A DNA stretch of 9,164 bases from Chloroflexota bacterium. Its GTDB lineage: Bacteria; Chloroflexota; Anaerolineae; Anaerolineales; Anaerolineaceae. The position numbers and the translations under genes were made by a program. The stretch spans positions 1 through 9,164 of the forward strand of contig JAGVUS010000307.1 of assembly GCA_019136175.1 (NCBI GenBank), in the 5' to 3' direction. A model generated the notes under the pieces. The model made no database searches, had not been told where the DNA came from, and saw only the letters and a program-made list of their open reading frames with translations. Of this stretch, positions 6,730 to 9,164 are shown piece by piece (the first letter of the stretch is position 1; each line of letters begins with the position of its first letter).

Positions 6730-6769
6730 AAAAAACAGGCTGGTTGATTACAATCAGCCTGTTTTTTTT
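6730..6769 (+). terminator. Strong rho-independent terminator of the ABC operon
   Basis: ACAGGCTGGTTG (6735-6746) pairs with CAATCAGCCTGT (6751-6762) with one G-U pair and a 4-base ATTA loop. Eight T residues follow (6762-6769). A run of A upstream (6730-6735) can lengthen the stem against the T-tract and might give some termination from the other direction too. It starts about 25 bases after the binding-protein stop. Confidence 0.93.
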
Positions 6770-6786
6770 ATATATTGTGTATACGG

Positions 6787-6792
6787 TATAAT
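6787..6792 (+). promoter_or_regulatory. -10 box of the two-component operon, giving a nearly leaderless mRNA
   Basis: TATAAT is a perfect -10 inside GGTATAAT. Its -35 region falls in or next to the T-tract of the preceding terminator. Only ten bases separate the box from ATG 6803, so transcription should begin within about 0-5 bases of the start codon, and no Shine-Dalgarno is present. A GTATAC palindrome lies just upstream at 6779-6784. Confidence 0.55.
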
Positions 6793-6802
6793 CTTACTGG
6801 TA

Positions 6803-7954
6803 ATGAACCAACCGGAAAATAATCAAAGGTCCATCAGGCAGGTCAGCAGCAGTGCGGATTTGGCATTTGCGATTGTTGTGCTGGCAGCATATTTTACAAC
6901 ATTCAGTACTTTTCAATCTGCAAACCTCATCCAAATTATATTACTGGCTGTGTTGGGGGTAGTGTATATTTTGGTTGGTACGTATGGTTTTAATTATTGT
7001 TTGCGGTCCAAAAATACATCTCTCCGTTACTTATATTTTCTAATACAAATACCACTGGGCTCCACCATTGTCTACTTAACCGGAGGAGTGGGCTTTAATG
7101 CGATGGTACTGTTCCCCCTGTCTGGTCACGCGGTTATTTTGCTTTCAAGCCGGCATAGTTATTACACAAATATTACAATTATATTCATTTATGGTTTTGT
7201 AATTCGGTTGTATTCCGAGTCATTCACTGCGGTCTGGTCTGGTCTTCCAATGTTTATCGCGGGAATGATTTTTATTGTGATTTTTACTCAAATGGCAGTG
7301 GATGAAGAGAAAGCACGAAAAGAAGTGGAACGGCTGGTGGATGAGCTGGAGGACCTGACAATTACCCGGGAACGAAACCGGCTGGCACGCGAAATCCACG
7401 ATGGATTGGGTCATTATCTTACTGCAATCCTGATGCAGATTCAGGCAGCCCGGGCTGTCATGTTAAGGTCGCCGGAAAAAGCTGAGTTATCCATGGAGAA
7501 AGCGCAGGCTTTAGCCCAGGATGCTCTCACTGAGGTGCGACAATCCGTAGGCACCCTAAGATCGACAAACGAGCAAATTCAACCCTTACCAGAGTTGATT
7601 GAAAAGTTAATTCATGATGGAGCGGAAAGCGGAATCCCGGTTCACTTGACGGTATTAGGCACTCCGCGTGTGCTTGCACCTGCCAGCCATCTGACAATTT
7701 ACCGTGCTGCCCAGGAAGGCATCAATAACGCCCGCAAACATTCCCGGGCATCTGAAATTTGGGTGGATCTGGATTTTCGGGAAATCTCAACAACGGGCAT
7801 CTGCATTCGCGATAATGGAATGGGGGCAGAGGATTTCAACGGTGGTTTTGGTCTGATTGGGTTGGAAGAACGAGTGCGGCTATTGAATGGTTATTTTGAC
7901 ATTTCATCAAACAAGAATGAGGGAGTGCAACTGGAGGTTCGTGTACCAGGATGA
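6803..7954 (+). CDS. Membrane sensor histidine kinase, HisKA_3 (NarX/DegS/DesK/LiaS type)
   Basis: This 383-residue kinase should sense a signal at the membrane and phosphorylate the regulator encoded next. Residues about 19-165 hold roughly six hydrophobic helices with short loops and no sizeable extracytoplasmic domain, so the signal is probably perceived within the membrane. Residues about 167-190 are a charged helix that should act as a dimer and signalling coiled coil. The HisKA_3 motif EIHDGLGH carries the phospho-acceptor His199. The ATPase domain shows its N box with Asn308/Asn309 (EGINNARKHS), the G1 box DNGMG at 337-341 and the G2 box GFGLIGLEER from 348. All catalytic motifs are intact. 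The start ATG 6803 is the first in frame after the promoter and has no Shine-Dalgarno, as expected for a leaderless message. It overlaps the regulator gene by four bases (ATGA), so the two should be translated together. The stimulus is not known. Confidence 0.93.
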   Translation: MNQPENNQRSIRQVSSSADLAFAIVVLAAYFTTFSTFQSANLIQIILLAVLGVVYILVGTYGFNYCLRSKNTSLRYLYFLIQIPLGSTIVYLTGGVGFNAMVLFPLSGHAVILLSSRHSYYTNITIIFIYGFVIRLYSESFTAVWSGLPMFIAGMIFIVIFTQMAVDEEKARKEVERLVDELEDLTITRERNRLAREIHDGLGHYLTAILMQIQAARAVMLRSPEKAELSMEKAQALAQDALTEVRQSVGTLRSTNEQIQPLPELIEKLIHDGAESGIPVHLTVLGTPRVLAPASHLTIYRAAQEGINNARKHSRASEIWVDLDFREISTTGICIRDNGMGAEDFNGGFGLIGLEERVRLLNGYFDISSNKNEGVQLEVRVPG

Positions 7955-8610
7955 ACAATGAAATCAAAATATTATTAGTGGATGATCAGGCTCTTTTCCG
8001 GGAAGGGCTGCATACCCTTCTGTCAGTGCAACCCGATTTTAACGTTGTTGCCGAGGCGGCAAATGGAGAAGAGGCAATCCGGCTGACCGTGCAATACCGC
8101 CCGGACGTCATCCTGATGGATCTGCGGATGCCGGTAATGGATGGGGTTACCGCGATCAAGCGCATTAAGAGCGTTTTGCCGGATAGCCATATCATTGTTT
8201 TGACCACATTTGATGATGATGAGTCCGTTTTTGATGGATTAAGAGCCGGTGCAGTGGGATACCTGTTAAAAGATGTATCTTCCGAGAAACTGGCTGATGC
8301 CATCCGCAGCGCAGCGCGTGGCGAATATTTTTTGCTTCCATCCATTACCGCCAAAGTTGTGGCAGAATTTTCCCGTTTTTCCAGACCTCCATCATCAAAA
8401 CAGGAAGAATTGGTGGATCCATTGACTGCCAGGGAAGTGGAAATATTACATCTGGTAGCCACCGGTGCAAGCAACCGGGAAATCGCAGAAACGCTTGTCA
8501 TAGCAGAAGGGACGGTTAAGAATCACATCACCAGCATATTAAACAAATTAAGCGCCCGGGACAGGATGCATGCTGTAATTCGTGCCCGTGAAATTGGGTT
8601 GCTCCACTAA
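7951..8610 (+). CDS. Response regulator, NarL/FixJ family (receiver plus LuxR-type HTH)
   Basis: This 219-residue DNA-binding regulator is the partner of the kinase encoded directly upstream. The receiver domain (about 5-120) has the acidic pair Asp11/Asp12, the phospho-acceptor Asp57 in MDLRMPVMDG, Thr85 and Lys107 in YLLKD, so every conserved phosphorylation residue is there. A linker of about 30 residues leads to a LuxR-type helix-turn-helix (about 154-214) with LTAREVEIL, the recognition region ASNREIAETLVIAEGTVKNH and the usual end HAVIRAREIGLL. The length is normal for the family. The start is the ATG of the ATGA overlap; GGAGG at 7933-7937 is 13 bases away, rather far, so translational coupling likely drives initiation. 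The targets are unknown; the membrane protein gene that follows and the kinase promoter are natural candidates to test. Confidence 0.95.
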   Translation: MNNEIKILLVDDQALFREGLHTLLSVQPDFNVVAEAANGEEAIRLTVQYRPDVILMDLRMPVMDGVTAIKRIKSVLPDSHIIVLTTFDDDESVFDGLRAGAVGYLLKDVSSEKLADAIRSAARGEYFLLPSITAKVVAEFSRFSRPPSSKQEELVDPLTAREVEILHLVATGASNREIAETLVIAEGTVKNHITSILNKLSARDRMHAVIRAREIGLLH

Positions 8611-8661
8611 TTCCATGCAGGTTATCATGACTTAATTCACATCACGGAATGGCAGCAATTG

Positions 8662-8669
8662 TATAAAAT
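8662..8669 (+). promoter_or_regulatory. Possible -10 region for the downstream membrane protein gene
   Basis: TATAAAAT contains two overlapping near-consensus boxes (TATAAA and TAAAAT) 24 bases before the ATG. I see no clear -35 and no terminator after the regulator gene, so the downstream gene may be transcribed from here, by read-through from the kinase/regulator promoter, or both. Confidence 0.3.
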
Positions 8670-8693
8670 GATCAACAAGGCTAGCGATTGACG

Positions 8694-9164
8694 ATGTCAG
8701 AAAATTCCACAAAGACAGTTACACCTGGACCCCATCCGATAAAACACCAACTGACCTATGTGATTGGATTGATCCTGATCATCACGGGTGGTTCTTTCCT
8801 GTTGGAAAGATACCTTCAAACCGGATGGATCATTCTGGCGATTACACCTGTGGTTGGCTTTGCCTTATTATTTGGAGGTGTAACCCGGAGACAGCGTGGT
8901 TATTATATCGCCGGCAGCCTGCTTTTGGCACTTGGCGCATCGTTGTTCTTTTTCTTTGGGAGGACAGCTGCCTGGAACTGGACACAAAAATTGGGATGGG
9001 GAATCCTGGCATTTGCCGCCGGATGGTTGCTTGTTACCATTCTATCCCTGACCATTAACCGTCAAGTATTGCTTTGGCCGATCATCCCAGCTGCCATCCT
9101 GGCATCGATAGGTTTTACCTTTCTGTATACTACGCTTCGTTTATTGGATTTTGTTCTTTATACT
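8694..9164 (+). CDS. Unrecognised multi-pass membrane protein, 3' end cut by window
   Basis: The frame stays open for 157 codons from ATG 8694 to the window edge. After a polar N-terminus of about 18 residues there are five or so hydrophobic segments: about 20-37, 44-62, 69-88, 100-119 and 127-156. They are joined by short loops such as TRRQRG. The first pair of helices, rich in Gly and followed by a short amphipathic piece, loosely recalls the LiaI/LiaF-type and related small membrane modules often found near LiaRS-like systems. The resemblance is weak and I do not assign a family. An in-frame TTG at 8688 is an alternative start and has better spacing (7 bases) from AAGG at 8677-8680. It follows the response regulator by 83 bases on the same strand, which suggests a functional link with the two-component system. 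The coding call is good; the function is unknown. Confidence 0.7.
   Translation, partial: MSENSTKTVTPGPHPIKHQLTYVIGLILIITGGSFLLERYLQTGWIILAITPVVGFALLFGGVTRRQRGYYIAGSLLLALGASLFFFFGRTAAWNWTQKLGWGILAFAAGWLLVTILSLTINRQVLLWPIIPAAILASIGFTFLYTTLRLLDFVLYT

Noticed and set aside
7986..8501. A 171-codon open frame antisense to the response regulator
   Set aside because: The plus strand encodes an intact receiver and LuxR HTH with all conserved residues. The antisense product is Ser/Thr-rich with no family pattern.
8825..9058. A 77-codon plus-strand frame inside the last gene
   Set aside because: It is in a different frame from the open membrane-protein frame that starts at 8694, and it is Trp/Cys-rich with no ribosome site, typical of a shifted reading of a membrane protein.
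1..9164. Search for CRISPR arrays, tRNA or rRNA genes, insertion sequences or a defence system
   Set aside because: I saw no spaced direct repeats, no tRNA-like cloverleaf or rRNA stretch, no transposase motif and no terminal inverted repeats. The genes all fit ordinary transport, signalling and secreted enzyme families, apart from the one unrecognised membrane protein.

Overview
The window looks like chromosomal DNA of a Gram-negative-staining or monoderm-like bacterium of the Chloroflexota, most likely class Anaerolineae. This is an inference from style, not from a marker gene. The clues are moderate GC, lipoproteins whose signal peptides are followed by Thr/Pro/Glu-rich linkers (for example repeated TEAP units), an ABC sugar operon without its own ATPase, and GGTATAAT-type -10 boxes. 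Every gene reads as intact except the two that are cut by the window edges. I see no RNA genes, insertion sequences, phage genes or CRISPR. No gap between genes exceeds about 130 bases.

Layout. (1) Positions 1-1026, minus strand: a membrane-anchored SPFH/band 7 (prohibitin/stomatin-type) protein, cut at its C-terminus by the window edge. (2) A 158-base divergent intergenic region holds back-to-back -10 boxes. (3) 1185-3008, plus strand: a secreted lipoprotein with an OB-fold-like segment and an endonuclease/exonuclease/phosphatase domain (ExeM/NucH-like nuclease). (4) 3138-6706: an ABC importer operon with a MalF/UgpA-type permease (TTG start), a MalG/UgpE-type permease (8-base overlap) and, in last place, a family 1 extracellular solute-binding lipoprotein. 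A strong intrinsic terminator closes it. (5) 6803-8610: a NarX/DegS/DesK-type (HisKA_3) sensor kinase with a membrane-embedded N-terminus and its NarL/FixJ-type response regulator, overlapping by ATGA. (6) 8694 to the end: the start of a multi-pass membrane protein I do not recognise.

How they may work together. The three ABC genes form one uptake system for a sugar, polyol or glycerol-phosphate-like solute, and the ATPase must come from elsewhere in the genome. The kinase and regulator form a self-contained two-component system with its own promoter directly behind the ABC terminator. Its target is not shown by the sequence; the membrane protein downstream is one candidate. The secreted nuclease next to a UgpB-like binding protein allows, but does not prove, a nutrient (possibly phosphorus) scavenging role.

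Overall this is an ordinary metabolic and signalling region. I found no convincing novel defence or mobile system. The features most worth a second look are an apparent extra two-helix insertion in the MalF-type permease, a terminator/promoter abutment that makes the kinase mRNA nearly leaderless, and a hairpin plus T-tract in front of the binding-protein gene.
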